Assembly: GCF_001514145.1 (NCBI RefSeq)
Contig: NZ_KQ948658.1
Coordinates: 123,687-187,686 of the forward strand
Source: Streptomyces canus
Lineage (GTDB): Bacteria; Actinomycetota; Actinomycetes; Streptomycetales; Streptomycetaceae
Direction of reading: 5' to 3'
DNA length: 64,000 bases
Shown in pieces: positions 52,450-61,176 of this stretch. Each line of letters opens with the position of its first letter. Positions within the stretch are counted from its first letter, which is position 1. The notes under the pieces are model-generated. The model searched no databases, had not been told where the DNA came from, and was given only the letters and a program-made list of their open reading frames with translations. The position numbers and the translations under genes were made by a program.

Positions 52450-52863
52450 TCAGTCGGCGGTGTTCACCATCGAAGCGGCCGCGTACGTCAGGTAGTTCCA
52501 CAGCGTGGTCTCGTGCTCCTCGGACAGGCCGAGGTCGTCGACGGCGTCCCGCATGTGCCTCAGCCACGCGTCGTGCGCCTCGCGATTGACGGCGAAGGGC
52601 GCATGGCGCATACGCAGGCGGGGGTGGCCGCGGTTGTCGCTGTACGTCGTGGGGCCGCCCCAGTACTGCATCAGGAACAGCGCGAGGCGCTCCTCGGCCG
52701 GGCCGAGGTCCTCCTCCGGGTACATGGGCCGCAGGACCGGGTCCTCGGCCACCCCCTCGTAGAAACGGTGGACGAGGCGGCGGAAGGTCTCCTCCCCGCC
52801 GACCTGCTCGTAGAAGGTCTGCGTCTGAAGCGTGCCGCGCCGGATCTCTTTCACGTCAACCAT
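52450..52863 (-). CDS. glbO: Group II truncated haemoglobin (GlbO-like)
   Basis: A 137-residue protein from ATG 52863 ([20 protein letters not shown]). TrHb group II features: [60 protein letters not shown] and [11 protein letters not shown], where the His is the proximal haem ligand; AWLRHM supplies Trp G8. Such cytoplasmic globins bind O2 or NO and are linked to redox or nitrosative stress. It is a single gene, divergent from the methyltransferase with only 68 bp between. Confidence 0.93.
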   Translation of the reverse strand: MVDVKEIRRGTLQTQTFYEQVGGEETFRRLVHRFYEGVAEDPVLRPMYPEEDLGPAEERLALFLMQYWGGPTTYSDNRGHPRLRMRHAPFAVNREAHDAWLRHMRDAVDDLGLSEEHETTLWNYLTYAAASMVNTAD

Positions 52864-52931
52864 GGTCTCAGACAGGGTGGAGGAGGACTCAAGGCTTAGG
52901 ACCTCCAGTGCTCAGGGTGCAGAGTGGAGGT

Positions 52932-53912
52932 ATGGGCACGCACGCTCTCGACAGGGATCTCGCCGGACTCGCCGCGGCTGCGCGAGCCGCGCTGGTGCGG
53001 GCGATCGACACGAGCGGGGCCTGGGCCGCCGACCCGGTGTGGCGGGAGGCCTTCGAGGCGGTGCCCCGGCATCTGTTCGTGCCCTACTACTACGTGGGCG
53101 TCAGGGGAGGCTACGAACGGCGCTGGGGCGAGAGCCCTGACCCGCGTGCCCGGGAGAAGTGGGTGCGCGGTGCCTACGCCGACGCCCCGCTCGCCACCCG
53201 GCTGCGCGACGGCGAACTGGTCTCCTCCAGCAGTCAGCCCTCGCTGATGGCGATGATGCTGGTCGCCCTGCGGGTACGGGACGGCGACCGGGTCCTGGAG
53301 ATCGGCGCCGGCACCGGCTACAACGCGGCCCTGCTCGCGCACCGGCTCGGCGACGACTGTGTCACCACCGTCGATCTGGAGCCGGAGATCACCGAGGCGG
53401 CGCGCAGGCATCTGGCGGCCGCCGGGTACCACCCCGCCGTCGTCACCGGCGACGGCGCGCGCGGGGTGCCCGAACGCGCCCCCTTCGACCGGATCGTCGC
53501 CACCTGCACCCTGTCGTCGGTGCCGGTCGCCTGGCTCGCCCAGTGCCGGCCCGGCGCACGGATCCTGAGCCCGCTCGCCACCGGGCTGATCGCCCTGACC
53601 GTCCGGGACGCCGGGCATGCGGAGGGGCGGTTCCTGCACACGCCCGCCTACTTCGTGCCGCTGCGCGGGGCGGACCGGCACGAAGAGGGGTTCGTCGAGT
53701 GGGGCGGGGTGCCGCGCCGGGCCCGGGAGAGCGAACTGTTCCGCTTCCTGCTGGCGTTGACCCGGGACACCCTCGAACCCCGGGAGGCGTACGCGCTGTG
53801 GGAGCGCGAGGGGCAGCCACGCCGTGAGCGGTACGGCATCACGGTCAGCGGAGAGCGGGAATGGGCGTGGCTGGACGACCCGGAGGGGCCGTACACGTGG
53901 CCCCTCCGGTGA
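52932..53912 (+). CDS. PCMT-like SAM-dependent methyltransferase
   Basis: A 326-residue protein from ATG 52932. GGAGG lies only one base upstream, so GTG 52917 or 52908 could be the true start. VRDGDRVLEIGAGTGYNAAL (motif I, SAM binding) is preceded by LVSSSSQPSLMAMMLVAL, typical of protein-L-isoaspartate O-methyltransferases. FDRIVATCTLSSVPVAWLAQ is motif II/III. The C-terminal third is extra to a classical Pcm and its role is unclear. Substrate could be isoaspartyl protein or a small peptide. Confidence 0.82.
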   Translation: MGTHALDRDLAGLAAAARAALVRAIDTSGAWAADPVWREAFEAVPRHLFVPYYYVGVRGGYERRWGESPDPRAREKWVRGAYADAPLATRLRDGELVSSSSQPSLMAMMLVALRVRDGDRVLEIGAGTGYNAALLAHRLGDDCVTTVDLEPEITEAARRHLAAAGYHPAVVTGDGARGVPERAPFDRIVATCTLSSVPVAWLAQCRPGARILSPLATGLIALTVRDAGHAEGRFLHTPAYFVPLRGADRHEEGFVEWGGVPRRARESELFRFLLALTRDTLEPREAYALWEREGQPRRERYGITVSGEREWAWLDDPEGPYTWPLR

Positions 53913-53928
53913 CGCGGCTGTTCGCCAT

Positions 53929-54048
53929 GGCCTGTCCGGCGGATCATGCCGACGTCGCGGGGTCTGACACGCGCATCTGCGGCGTTGTCGTCACTCTCCC
54001 CCAAACAGGCACCGGTGCCTGAAGTCGGCCTGATCCGCCGGACAGGCC
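53929..54048. mobile_element. 120-bp MITE-like palindromic element
   Basis: 25-bp terminal inverted repeats, GGCCTGTCCGGCGGATCATG CCGAC at 53929-53953 and its complement at 54024-54048, match at 24 of 25 positions and enclose 70 bp without coding capacity. The element fills almost the whole gap between the convergent methyltransferase and FHA genes and abuts the FHA stop codon. No transposase is present, so movement would depend on a helper elsewhere. It can also act as a terminator. Confidence 0.65.
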
Positions 54049-55815
54049 CTAGCCGCGGCGGATCGTGATCGTCGTCCAGGCGCCGACGTGCACCCGGTCG
54101 CCGTCCTGGAGCGGCACCGGCACGAAGGGCGTGATGGGCTCCTCGGCGCCGTTCACGGTGGTGCCGTTCGTCGAGTTCTGGTCGACGACCGCCCAGGAGC
54201 CGTCCGGCTGCTGGACCAGCACCGCGTGCTGGTGCGAGACACCCGGGTCCTCCGGCGGCACCGACAGGTCGACGTCGGGGGTGTCGCCGGTGGAGTGCCG
54301 GCGGCGGCCGATGGTGACCTGGTTGCCGGTGAGCGTGCGCTGCTGCTCGGGGGAGTACGCGGGCAGGTTCAGGCCCGCGGCCTCGGGGCCGGAGCGCTGC
54401 ATCATCGCCAGGAAGTAATCGCGGTCCGGGCCGATGGTCGCCGTCCAGGTCGCCGGCTGCTGCGGGAAGGACGGGCCGGGGGGCGCGGGCGGGGCCTGGG
54501 TGGAGCCGGGCTGCGGGTAGCCGTAGCCGCCGGCGCCGGGGCCGCCAGGACCACCGGGACCGCCGCCGGGACCACCGGGAGCGGAGGAGGACGGCGGGGG
54601 AAGGACCCAGTCGTCGGCGCCGCCGCCGAAGGACTGGCCGCCCGGCTGGGGCCGGTTGGTCTCCTGCGGGAAGGCGGGCGGAGCGGATGCGCCCTGCGCC
54701 TGGAAGCCCTGCGGGGCGCCGCTCGTGGCACCGGGGCCGGCGGGCGGGGTCGGTCCGGGGGGCGGCGGGACCGGGCGGGAGGGGTCGGCACCGAAGTTCG
54801 GCGGACCGCCGGGGCCGCCGCCGGGGCGGGACGGGTCGCCGGGGAAGCCCTGCGGGCCACCGGGACCCGAGGGACCGGGTTGCGTGGGGTGGCCGCCGTA
54901 GCCCTGCGGACCGCCGGGGCCGGAGGGTCCGGGCGGGCCGGGCGGGGCCTGGGTGGGGCCGGGCTGCGGGTAGCCGTAGCCACCCGGTCCGGGGTTCCCG
55001 GGGCCGCCGGGGCGGGAGGAATCACCGGGGAAACCGGAGGGTCCGGGGCCGCCCTGCCGGGAGGGGTCGGAGGGGAAACCGGAGGGACCGGGTGCGCCGG
55101 GGCGTCCGGGGTCGCCCGGGTAGCCCTGCGGACCACCGGGGCCGGAGGGGCCGGGACCGCCGGGCCGCGACGGATCGCCGGGGAAACCGGAGGGGCCGGG
55201 GCCGCCAGGTCCGCGCGGGTAACCGGAAGGACCGGAGGGGCCGGGCGCGCCGGGGCCGCCGGGGCGCGCGGGGTCACCGGGGAAGCCGGACGGACTGCCG
55301 GGTCCACCCGGGCCGCCAGGACCGCCCGGGCCCGGACGGCCCGACGGTTCCGAGCCGAAGGGGATCGGTTCTGCGGGGCGGTTCACCTGGGACGGGCGGG
55401 AGCCCTGGTACTCGTACGAGTCACCGCCGCCGAAGGACGGACCGGGCCCCGCCTGCTGCTGGAAGTGCGAGGGCGGCCCGCCGGACCCGGCCGGCGGGCG
55501 CGGGGCGGCCGGGGTGTACGAGGTCGCCGTGTTGGTCAGGAAGTTCCACCGGCACTCCTCGCAGAAGGGCGCACCCCCCTCACGAGGGGTACGGCACTGC
55601 GGGCAGAGCTCCGGCTCGGCGTCCGGTACGGCGGACAGATGCGGATGTCCACCGGGCTGGCCCCCGGGACCGCCGGGCGGCGGGAAGCCGTATCCGCCTC
55701 CACCCGTACCGGGCGGCGGCGGAGGGGGCGGAGGTACGGCACCGGCCATGCGGTGACCGCAGACCTCGCACCAGTCGTCGGAACCCGACTGGTGTCCGTT
55801 CGGGCAGGTCGGCAT
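54049..55815 (-). CDS. FHA-domain protein with zinc ribbons and collagen-like region
   Basis: A 588-residue protein from ATG 55815. Two Cys4 zinc ribbons open it: CPNG...CEVCG (residues 4-20) and CPQC...CEEC (about 71-90). A long Gly-Pro-rich, collagen-like region of GPGGPGGPG and SGFPGDPSRPGGPGPSG repeats spans about 110-440. The C-terminal FHA domain carries TIGRRRHSTGDTPDVDLSVP, VSHQHAVLVQQPDGSWAVVD and QNSTNGTTVNG, the phosphothreonine-binding loops. FHA proteins read Ser/Thr kinase output; the adjacent PknG-like kinase is the obvious candidate partner (inference). Confidence 0.9.
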   Translation of the reverse strand: MPTCPNGHQSGSDDWCEVCGHRMAGAVPPPPPPPPGTGGGGYGFPPPGGPGGQPGGHPHLSAVPDAEPELCPQCRTPREGGAPFCEECRWNFLTNTATSYTPAAPRPPAGSGGPPSHFQQQAGPGPSFGGGDSYEYQGSRPSQVNRPAEPIPFGSEPSGRPGPGGPGGPGGPGSPSGFPGDPARPGGPGAPGPSGPSGYPRGPGGPGPSGFPGDPSRPGGPGPSGPGGPQGYPGDPGRPGAPGPSGFPSDPSRQGGPGPSGFPGDSSRPGGPGNPGPGGYGYPQPGPTQAPPGPPGPSGPGGPQGYGGHPTQPGPSGPGGPQGFPGDPSRPGGGPGGPPNFGADPSRPVPPPPGPTPPAGPGATSGAPQGFQAQGASAPPAFPQETNRPQPGGQSFGGGADDWVLPPPSSSAPGGPGGGPGGPGGPGAGGYGYPQPGSTQAPPAPPGPSFPQQPATWTATIGPDRDYFLAMMQRSGPEAAGLNLPAYSPEQQRTLTGNQVTIGRRRHSTGDTPDVDLSVPPEDPGVSHQHAVLVQQPDGSWAVVDQNSTNGTTVNGAEEPITPFVPVPLQDGDRVHVGAWTTITIRRG

Positions 55816-55853
55816 GTCGGCGCTTCCCCCTCTCGGATCAGGGAACTACTACG

Positions 55854-57200
55854 TCACTTCTTTACACGAACAGTCTTTGTCGACCGGGTCTCGAGAGTCA
55901 TCTCGTCGGCCTCCTCGACCTTCGCCTTCAGTCGCACAGTACCTGTCGTGGCGTCGACGACGTCGACCACCTTCGAAAGCAGTTTCGCAGTATCGGCGTT
56001 CCCGGAGTTGTTCGCGAGCTGGACGGCCCGGCCCAGTTTGGCCGTTGCTCCATCGATATCGCCCGCCTTGCGCAGATCGAGCCCTTGCTGGATGGCTTGT
56101 GCCAGTTCGGCCTGCCCGGTGTAGTGGGCGACTTGGGGGTTGATCGACGTCGAGGCGACCATGTCGTCGGTCCACACGGCCCTGACGAGACCCTGTGCGC
56201 CCAGGTTCTGCGTGGAGCCGTCGGGCTGCGGGACGACCAGGGAGACCCGGGCCGCGAGCATCTCCTGGCCGATGTTCGCGACCGGGACCTCGACGCAGAC
56301 GTGGTAGTCACGGGACTCGTCTCCCCAGGAGCCGGTGGGGTAGTCCCCGGCACGCGGACCGGCCTCGGTGCGGCGGCCGGTGAGCTCCTCGACCGTGGGC
56401 GCGACCTGCTTGACGAACTTGATGGTGGTGCCGACCGGGGTCCACACCCTCAGGGCGACGTCCGCGACCTCCTTGCCCATGGCCGCCTCCATCATCTGCG
56501 TGAAGTCCGCGGCGAGGCCCGCCGGGTCGGCGACGATGTCGGAGGTGCCGAGCAGGGCGGAGGCGATCCCTGTGACTTCTTTCACTTCCCAGTCGGTGCC
56601 CACGCCCCGGGCGTCGCAGGTGAAGCGCCCCGCGCAGGCGTCGAGGGAGGCCTTGAGGTCCTCCGGCGACTCGTGTTCGTTGCGACCGTCGGTGAGCAGG
56701 ATGCCGTGGCGGATGGCCACCTCCGCCGAGGACAGCAGCCGGTCGGCGAGGCGCAGCCAGGTGCCGATGGCCGTACCGCCGCCCGCGCTGAGCTTGCGCA
56801 GCGCCTGCTTGGCCTGATCACGGGTGGTGGCGTCGGCGACCGCGAGACGACCGTTGCCCGGATACACCTCCTTGGCCACGTGCGTGCCGCCGATCACCGC
56901 GAAGTGCACACCGTCGCGCAGGGTGTCGATGGCGGCGGCGGTGGCGTCGCGGGCGTTGCGCATCTTGGTGGGCGGGTAGTCCATGGAGCCCGAGCAGTCG
57001 ACCATGAGCGCCACCGCGGCCGAGGGTCCCTGTTCCGCCGACCAGAGGTGCGGGGCCGCGACCGCGCTTCCGATCGTGCCGCCGCCGGTCGAGGTCACCG
57101 TGACGATCGCGTTGACCTCGCGGCCGCCCTCCGGCAGGTACTCGTTCTGGTAGACGTCCATCGAGAACTGCGGCGCGTTCGACTTCGAGAAATTGGCCAT
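55854..57200 (-). CDS. von Willebrand factor A domain protein
   Basis: A 448-residue protein from ATG 57200. The vWA domain (about residues 60-235) contains the MIDAS metal site DCSGSMD (DxSxS), the Thr position in GGGTAIGTWLRLADRLL and the Asp in GILLTDGRNEHESP. C-terminal segments include AIQQGLDLRKAGDIDGATAK and LGRAVQLANNSGNADTAKLL, tetratricopeptide-like helices. No signal peptide, so it should be cytoplasmic. It sits between the FHA and PP2C genes of the signalling operon. MIDAS proteins typically bind protein ligands through a divalent metal; partner unknown. Confidence 0.88.
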   Translation of the reverse strand: MANFSKSNAPQFSMDVYQNEYLPEGGREVNAIVTVTSTGGGTIGSAVAAPHLWSAEQGPSAAVALMVDCSGSMDYPPTKMRNARDATAAAIDTLRDGVHFAVIGGTHVAKEVYPGNGRLAVADATTRDQAKQALRKLSAGGGTAIGTWLRLADRLLSSAEVAIRHGILLTDGRNEHESPEDLKASLDACAGRFTCDARGVGTDWEVKEVTGIASALLGTSDIVADPAGLAADFTQMMEAAMGKEVADVALRVWTPVGTTIKFVKQVAPTVEELTGRRTEAGPRAGDYPTGSWGDESRDYHVCVEVPVANIGQEMLAARVSLVVPQPDGSTQNLGAQGLVRAVWTDDMVASTSINPQVAHYTGQAELAQAIQQGLDLRKAGDIDGATAKLGRAVQLANNSGNADTAKLLSKVVDVVDATTGTVRLKAKVEEADEMTLETRSTKTVRVKK

Positions 57201-57310
57201 GCCTACTCAAATCCCCCTCGCGAACCCCACATCCGTGGGGCGATGACTGATTGCGGACCGGTCCCCTCCGGTCCGGCGATACTGCCGCGGCGCATTCCCC
57301 GTATGCGGCC

Positions 57311-58609
57311 TCAGGCCGATCCTGCCCCCTGCGGAGGGGTCGGGAACGGCACGACGGCCACTGTTACGTTGTCGTGGCCCCCGCCGTCCAGGGCGTGGCC
57401 GACCAGGACCCGTGCGGTGTGCAGCGGACGCGCGGCGGCGTCGGCCGGTACGGCCTCCGCCATCTCGTCGGCCGCCTCCGCGTAGTTCCACAGGCCGTCG
57501 GTGCACACCACCACCACACCAGGCCGGTCCGGCTTGAAGGAAGCGGTGTGCGGGTCGAGTTCGTAGGCGTCCGCGCCGAGCCAGCCGGTGATCGCGTGGG
57601 CGCGCTCGTCGGCGTACGCCTCGGCCTCGTTCATCAGGCCCGCGGCGACCATCTGGGCGGCCCAGGAGTCGTCCTCGGTGAGCCGGGCCGGGGGTGAACT
57701 GCGGTCGGTCGGCACCCAGTAGACCCGGCTGTCGCCGACCCAGCCGACGACCAGCAGGCTCGGGGTGACGATCGAGCCGACGATCGTGCACGCCGGGGCG
57801 TTCTGGTGCGGCTGGTGCTCGCGGGCCGTGGCGGGCTCCGCGGCGAGCGAGTTGACGGCGCGGGAGGCGGAGACGATCGCCTCGTGCATCGCCTGCTGGG
57901 GGTGTGTGCCCTGCGGCAGCGCGGCCAGCAGCGCGTCGGCCGCGGCCCGGGACGCGGCCAGGGAGGCGTCGTCGGGGCGGGTCGCGGAGGACACGCCGTC
58001 GCAGACGACCGCGAAGGTGGCCGGCGAGCCGTCGGGCAGCACGCTGGTGCCGAGGGTGAAGGCGTCCTCGTTGCGGTGGTGGCGCAGGCCGCGGTCGCTG
58101 ACGGCGGCGATCGGACCGGCCTCCTGTTCCATGTGGTCGCGCTCACGCGGCTGGGCGTGCCCGCAGTTCTCGCAGTAGCCGTCGTCGTCGACCCGGCCCG
58201 CGCGGCAGGCCACGCACACTTTGGTGCCCTCGGCCGGGGTGGGCGGTCCCGCGGCCACCCGCGGGTCGGGCGCCTGCAGGACGTACTCGTCGGGCTCCGG
58301 CGAGCGGTCGAAGCGCACGCCGGAGACGGGGGAGACCGGCGAACCCACGACCGGCCCCGACGGAGGCAATGCGTGCTCGCCCGACTCGGTGCCCTGCAGG
58401 TCGGCCGGCAGATGGACCTCCGCCGGCGGGTGTGGGACCTCGGGCCAGGGGCCGCCGGGGGGCGCGCCGTTCATGGCGATGGTCGGGCTGTCGTCCGGCC
58501 GTGCCGGCACGGCGGACAGGTCGTATCCGCACGCACCGCAGAAACGGTCGCCCGATTCGAGCGGCCACTCGCAGCTGGGGCAGGCGGACAGCTGGGGCAT
58601 CTGCGACAT
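57311..58609 (-). CDS. PP2C-family Ser/Thr phosphatase with zinc ribbons
   Basis: A 432-residue protein. ATG 58609 is three bases after the pknG stop (TAG TTG ATG). An N-terminal zinc ribbon CPSCEWPLESGDRFCGACG and a second, CVACRAGRVDDDGYCENCG, flank a Pro-rich linker. The PP2C domain starts near residue 165: AVSDRGLRHHRNEDAF, TFAVVCDGVSSATRPDDASL (metal-binding Asp), LLVVGWVGDSRVYWV and VVVVCTDGLWNYAE, GGGHDNVTVAVV (Asp metal ligands). It should remove phosphate from Ser/Thr, likely opposing the adjacent kinase. Confidence 0.92.
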   Translation of the reverse strand: MSQMPQLSACPSCEWPLESGDRFCGACGYDLSAVPARPDDSPTIAMNGAPPGGPWPEVPHPPAEVHLPADLQGTESGEHALPPSGPVVGSPVSPVSGVRFDRSPEPDEYVLQAPDPRVAAGPPTPAEGTKVCVACRAGRVDDDGYCENCGHAQPRERDHMEQEAGPIAAVSDRGLRHHRNEDAFTLGTSVLPDGSPATFAVVCDGVSSATRPDDASLAASRAAADALLAALPQGTHPQQAMHEAIVSASRAVNSLAAEPATAREHQPHQNAPACTIVGSIVTPSLLVVGWVGDSRVYWVPTDRSSPPARLTEDDSWAAQMVAAGLMNEAEAYADERAHAITGWLGADAYELDPHTASFKPDRPGVVVVCTDGLWNYAEAADEMAEAVPADAAARPLHTARVLVGHALDGGGHDNVTVAVVPFPTPPQGAGSA

Positions 58610-58612
58610 CAA

Positions 58613-61147
58613 CTACACCCACGTCCGGGGGCGGTAACGGTTGGCTCGTTCCACCAGGTCGATCCTCTCCTCGCCGCCCTGCGCGAGCCGGGCCAGCGTG
58701 CGGTACGAACGCTCCAGGCCGAAGCGCAGTCCACGCTCGTCCAGTCCGCTGCCGAGCAGCGCCCGTCCCGCGGCGGCGGGGGCGACGGAGTCCTGGCCAC
58801 CGGAGAGTATCCAGTCCAGGGCCGCGCCCAGCACCTCCGCAGACAGCTGCTCGCGGCGCGCCGGATCCAGACCGTACGCGTCCAGCGCCTCGACCTGCCC
58901 GGCGGCGGCGGTCAGGTCGTCCAGGAAGGGTACGTCGCCCGCGGTCGCGGTGCGTCCACGCAACCGCGCGCGGACGGCGGCCACGCGGGCGGCGGTGTAG
59001 TGGATGGAGGACTCCGGCACCGACTCCAGCGTGTTCACCGCTCCACGGTGGTCCCCGGTCGCGAGTTGCACACGCGCCAGGCCGAACGCGGAGCTCACAT
59101 AGCTGGGGTCGGTCGACCAGACCAGGCGGTAGTACTCGGCGGCGTTGTCGAGCTGTCCGAGCACCTCCGCGCACAGGCCGAGGGCGAGCTTGGGGGCGGG
59201 TTCGCCGGGGAAGGCGTCATAGATCGCGTCGAAGGCGAGCGCGGCGGCCTCGTGGTCGCCGGTCACCAGGGCGGCGACGCCCCGGTACCAGACCACCCGC
59301 CAGTCGTCGGGCCGTTCCTCCTCCAGCCGCCGCAGCGACTCGTCCGCGGTGTGCGCGTCGCCGTTCTCCAGCCAGGCCCGCACCTGCCGCAGGCGGGTCT
59401 CCGCGGATGCCGCAGGCGCGGCCGCGAGGGCGCCGAGCAGCTCGGCGGGCGCGGTGGTCATGAGCCCGGCGAGGAAACCGGCGTTGGGGTCGGAGGGGTC
59501 GACGTGGGGGACGGGGAGCGCCAGGGCGGCCGCGGGGGCGTCGGCGGACTTGACGACGGCGGTGACGGCTCCGCCGCCGGGCCGCTCGGGACCCGGGGTG
59601 CCGACCGGAAGAGCAGCGGATGTGGGGGCGGCATTCTTGGGACTCCGCCGCCCGGCCGGAGGCACCCGCGTCCCCAGCCGTGACACCTCTCCGTCCAGCT
59701 TCGGGAACAACTCCGTGTCGGTGACGCGGACTTCGGGGCCGAAGAGCGTCGACAGGGAAGGCCTCGCACGGCCCGTCTGCAGCGAGACGACCTCGCGCAG
59801 GACCCCGGTCAGCTGTTCCGACATCTCCTGCGCGGAGGCGAAACGGCGGGCCGGATCCGGGTCGGTCGCCCGGACCAGCAACCGGTAGAACGACTCGTAC
59901 TGGCGGAAGACCTCGATGTGGTCGGGGTCGGGCAGCGAGTCGACGAAGACGTTGGTGTAGCCCTGGAAGTCGAAGGTCAGCACCGCCAGAGTGCGGGCGA
60001 CCGTGTACAGGTCGGAGGCGACCGACGGGCCCACGTCCGCGACCTCCGGAGCCTGGTAGCCCACCGTGCCGTAGATGGCCGACTCCTCGTCGTCCATCCT
60101 GCGCACCGCGCCCATGTCGATGAGCTTGAGCTGGTCCTCGGTCTGGATGGCGTTGTCGACCTTGAAGTCGCAGTACAGGAGGTTGCGGCTGTGGAGGTGG
60201 CCGAGCGCCTCCAGGGCCTCGATGCCGTACGCGCACGCCTGCTCGACGGGCAGCGGGTCCCGCTTCCCGCCGGTGGTGCGGCGGTCGTTGGCGATCTCCT
60301 TGAGCGACTTGCCGCCGACGTACTCCATGACGATGTAGCCGTCGAGCGAGCCGGTGCGCTGGTCGAGGTGTTCCACGAAGTTGTAGATCCGCACGATGTT
60401 GGCGTGCTCGATCTCCGCGAGGAAGCGCCGCTCGGAGATCGCGGCGGCCATCGCGTCCTGGTCGCCGGTGTCCAGCAGGCCCTTGAGGACCACCCAGCGG
60501 TCGGACACCGCGCGGTCCACGGCGAGGTAGACCCAGCCGAGGCCGCCGTGCGCCAGACAGCCCGCGACCTCGTACTGGCCGTGCACGACGTCACCGGACT
60601 TCAGCTTCGGCACGAACGAGTACGGGTGGCCGCACTTCGTGCAGAAGCCTTCCGTGCGCCCGGACTTCTCCCCACGTGAACGCCCCACCGGTGCCCCGCA
60701 GTCGGAGCGCGAGCAGAACCGCTTGCGCTCGGGCACCTCGGGGTTCTCCAGAACCATCTCGCGCGGGTCGGGCCGCGGCACCCCGGGCACCTCGACAAGG
60801 CCCGCTCCGAGCCGGCCGCGCCCGCTCGAACCGGTGCCGGAGCCGGAGCTGCGCACCGACACCGAACGGCCCGTGGACTTCCCCGACACCGAGCGCGACA
60901 GCCGTCCCGACACCGAGCGCCGGGACTTCGACGACTGCGAGGACATACGCGAGGAAGCGCGGCCGGTGGCGCGCGAAGTGCCGCTGCCCTGCGAGCCCCT
61001 GCCGGTGGACGCCGAGCCGGCCCGGCCTCCCTCGGCCGAGACGACCGGCGCGAGACCGCAGGTGTCGCAGTACAGCTCGCCGCCGCCCATGTCCTCGTAC
61101 GTACCGTCGCAGCCGGGCCGCTGGCAGGGCTGCTGTTCCTGACTCAT
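58613..61147 (-). CDS. pknG: Serine/threonine protein kinase PknG
   Basis: An 844-residue protein from ATG 61147 (start overlaps a 10-codon ORF). Zinc centres: CQRPGCDGTYED...CDTCG at the N-terminus and CSRSDCGAPVG...FCTKCGHPY (rubredoxin-like) near residues 144-175. They are separated by a Ser/Arg-rich disordered region. The kinase domain is about 190-460: VAGCLAHGGLGWVYLAVDRA, VVLKGLL, LLYCDFKVDNAIQ (no Arg before the catalytic Asp, as in PknG) and LIDMGAVRR (replacing DFG). The C-terminal half is TPR-like. Soluble kinase; in mycobacteria PknG phosphorylates the FHA protein GarA to control glutamate metabolism. Confidence 0.93.
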   Translation of the reverse strand: MSQEQQPCQRPGCDGTYEDMGGGELYCDTCGLAPVVSAEGGRAGSASTGRGSQGSGTSRATGRASSRMSSQSSKSRRSVSGRLSRSVSGKSTGRSVSVRSSGSGTGSSGRGRLGAGLVEVPGVPRPDPREMVLENPEVPERKRFCSRSDCGAPVGRSRGEKSGRTEGFCTKCGHPYSFVPKLKSGDVVHGQYEVAGCLAHGGLGWVYLAVDRAVSDRWVVLKGLLDTGDQDAMAAAISERRFLAEIEHANIVRIYNFVEHLDQRTGSLDGYIVMEYVGGKSLKEIANDRRTTGGKRDPLPVEQACAYGIEALEALGHLHSRNLLYCDFKVDNAIQTEDQLKLIDMGAVRRMDDEESAIYGTVGYQAPEVADVGPSVASDLYTVARTLAVLTFDFQGYTNVFVDSLPDPDHIEVFRQYESFYRLLVRATDPDPARRFASAQEMSEQLTGVLREVVSLQTGRARPSLSTLFGPEVRVTDTELFPKLDGEVSRLGTRVPPAGRRSPKNAAPTSAALPVGTPGPERPGGGAVTAVVKSADAPAAALALPVPHVDPSDPNAGFLAGLMTTAPAELLGALAAAPAASAETRLRQVRAWLENGDAHTADESLRRLEEERPDDWRVVWYRGVAALVTGDHEAAALAFDAIYDAFPGEPAPKLALGLCAEVLGQLDNAAEYYRLVWSTDPSYVSSAFGLARVQLATGDHRGAVNTLESVPESSIHYTAARVAAVRARLRGRTATAGDVPFLDDLTAAAGQVEALDAYGLDPARREQLSAEVLGAALDWILSGGQDSVAPAAAGRALLGSGLDERGLRFGLERSYRTLARLAQGGEERIDLVERANRYRPRTWV

Positions 61148-61176
61148 GACGTCGCCGCACCCCCTTGGTCACTCAT
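61144..61176 (-). CDS. Possible 10-codon relay ORF before pknG
   Basis: ATG 61176 overlaps the stop of the upstream gene (ATGA), and its own TGA overlaps the pknG ATG (ATGA), giving MSDQGGAATS. AAGGGGG within it may be the pknG ribosome site. It is probably a coupling device rather than a functional peptide. Confidence 0.25.
   Translation of the reverse strand: MSDQGGAATS

Noticed and set aside
54088..57485. Two long plus-strand frames opposite the FHA and vWA genes
   Set aside because: They arise from the GC-rich collagen-like repeat read backwards. The minus strand has zinc ribbons, FHA and MIDAS motifs.
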